The notes under the pieces: model-generated
The model's input: the letters and a program-made list of their open reading frames with translations, nothing else
Told to the model about the DNA's origin: nothing
Databases searched by the model: none
Position numbers and translations under genes: made by a program
DNA from: PNC22 sp035654175
Lineage (GTDB): Bacteria > Planctomycetota > Phycisphaerae > Phycisphaerales > UBA1924
Length of the DNA stretch: 7,135 nt
Direction of reading: 5' to 3'
NCBI GenBank assembly: GCA_035654175.1
Contig: DASRXL010000016.1
Location: 1 to 7,135, forward strand
Shown here: positions 6,122 to 7,135 of the stretch, piece after piece
Layout of the letters: each line of letters starts with the position of its first letter
Numbering within the stretch: position 1 is the stretch's first letter

Positions 6122-7135
6122 GCTCCCAAGCTCCTCCGCCAGCGCGCGGGCCAGGTATTCGATCTGCTCGCGCGAGTTGTACGCCTGACAGCTGATGCGC
6201 AGCAGCCGGCGGCCTTGGCTGGGGAGGCTCCAGACCGGGACCTGGATGCGGTGCTTCTCGACGAGCTTCTCCTGGAGCGGGTCCTCGTACTTGCCGGGGG
6301 CGGTGCCGCCGGAGGGGAGGCCGACGCCGGGGACGACGACTGTGGCCATGGTGCCGACGAGGTCGTCCGGCGTCGCCGGCTCGGAGCCGAGCGCGTCGCA
6401 CAGGATGCGCCGGCCTTCGACGGCGAGGGCGTGGTTGCGCGTGCGGAGCTTGTCCCACGAGCCCTCGAGCGAGGCCATGAAGGCGAGCGCGTCGGACACC
6501 GCGAGGAAGCCGGTGTAGTCGTCGGTGCCGATGTAGTCGAAGAGGCAGCGGAAGCGGTCGCGGTCGGTGCGGGAGAGGTGGGCGCGGCTGGAGAGGGCGA
6601 GGGGCTCGAAGCCTTCGCGGCGCTCGGGGTGCACCCAGAGGAACGCGGTGCCCTTGGGGCAGCTCGGCCACTTGTGGAGGTTGGCGGTGTAGTAGTGGGC
6701 GTTGATCTCGCGCACGTCGAGGGGGATCTGGCCCGGCGCGTGCGCGCCGTCGAGGATGACCTCAATGCCGCGGGCGCGGCAGGACTCGACGAGGCGCTTG
6801 GCGGGGAAGACGAGCGCGGTGGGGCTCGTGATGTGGCTGATGAGGGCGACGCGGGTGCGCGGGGTGGCGGCGCTCATCACCGCGTCGTGGATGGCGTCGG
6901 CCGAGGGGGTCGGGAAGGGGATGCCGGCCTTGACGATGCGGGCGCCGACGCGCTTCGCGGCCTTGGCGAAGCAGCTGATGCAGGCGGAGTACTCGTGGTC
7001 GTTGACGAGGACCTCGTCGCCCTCGCGCAGGCCGAGATTGTCGATGATCGTCGCGACGGCCTGGGTCACGTTGGGCAGGAAGGCGAGGCCCTCGACATCG
7101 CAGTTGACGAAGTCGGCGACGGCGCGGCGGGCGCG
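6116..7135 (-). CDS. class V (fold-type I) PLP aminotransferase, isopenicillin N epimerase-like (N-terminus outside window)
   Basis: 339 residues are visible. The GTG at 7067-7069 is internal: the frame continues to the right edge as RARRAVADFVNCDVEGLAFLPN, which matches the family's usual stretch before the PLP-phosphate region, so the true start lies beyond 7135. Family features: GDEVLVNDHEYSAC early on; HITSPTALVFP; VILDGAHAPGQIPLD, whose Asp (codon 6749-6751) should contact the PLP pyridine nitrogen; and HKWPSCPKGTAFLWV, whose Lys (codon 6671-6673) should form the Schiff base. Next come FDYIGTDDYTGFLAV and C-terminal RLLRISCQAYNSREQIEYLARAL, whose Arg probably binds a substrate carboxylate. 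These point to the CefD/cysteine-desulfurase-like class V branch; the substrate cannot be told, and these proteins are often mislabelled as epimerases. Convergent with the four-helix-bundle gene, 26 bases apart. Its TGA stop lies within the right repeat arm. Confidence 0.92.
   Translation of the reverse strand, partial: RARRAVADFVNCDVEGLAFLPNVTQAVATIIDNLGLREGDEVLVNDHEYSACISCFAKAAKRVGARIVKAGIPFPTPSADAIHDAVMSAATPRTRVALISHITSPTALVFPAKRLVESCRARGIEVILDGAHAPGQIPLDVREINAHYYTANLHKWPSCPKGTAFLWVHPERREGFEPLALSSRAHLSRTDRDRFRCLFDYIGTDDYTGFLAVSDALAFMASLEGSWDKLRTRNHALAVEGRRILCDALGSEPATPDDLVGTMATVVVPGVGLPSGGTAPGKYEDPLQEKLVEKHRIQVPVWSLPSQGRRLLRISCQAYNSREQIEYLARALAEELGSE

Overview
The window is dense, very GC-rich bacterial chromosome. 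Hand count of two 60-base stretches gives 45/60 G+C in 4321-4380 (a typical gene here) against 34/60 in 5941-6000 (the one gene that looks different). The mRNA strand is strongly G-rich, which leaves long spurious open frames on the opposite strand. The gene mix (RmuC, an exported HtrA protease beside a larger exported relative, an 'AEAWRKRRY-type' four-helix-bundle protein, a class V aminotransferase) and the composition would suit a high-GC planctomycete such as a member of the Phycisphaerae. That assignment is inference; no rRNA or marker gene is present.

Layout, left to right. (1) 2-1243 (+): 3' part of rmuC, entering from upstream. (2) 1275-1808 (+): a small orphan protein with an HELVH zincin motif, 31 bases after rmuC. 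(3) 1809-1921: GC-rich hairpins and a short direct repeat, then a perfect AGGAGG ribosome binding site. (4) 1922-3298 (+): an exported HtrA/DegP-type serine protease with an intact His-Asp-Ser triad and two PDZ domains. (5) 3299-3394: GATGAG-type repeats with a 9-bp inverted repeat starting right after the stop. (6) 3395-5608 (+): a 737-residue exported protein that I read as two degenerate HtrA-like protease folds (triads lost) plus two PDZ domains. (7) 5603-6121: a compact unit made of a GAGGTGT-type repeat arm, a 136-residue four-helix-bundle (23S rRNA intervening-sequence/S23 family) gene, and a complementary repeat arm. (8) 6116-7135 (-): a class V PLP aminotransferase that runs off the right edge and converges on the unit.

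The most interesting region is 5603-6121. The two arms can pair over 26 bp (24 Watson-Crick, 2 G-U, one bulged G) and enclose the four-helix-bundle gene. This is the architecture of the intervening sequences in some bacterial 23S rRNAs, which carry genes of the same family inside a stem, but here it lies between protein genes. The TGA stops of both convergent neighbours sit inside the arms at exactly opposed positions. The left arm also holds a textbook four-run G-quadruplex motif. A related but gene-less inverted repeat follows the stop of the HtrA gene.

Functionally, the HtrA protease and its apparent pseudoprotease partner form a likely envelope protein-quality-control pair. The remaining genes show no obvious shared pathway.
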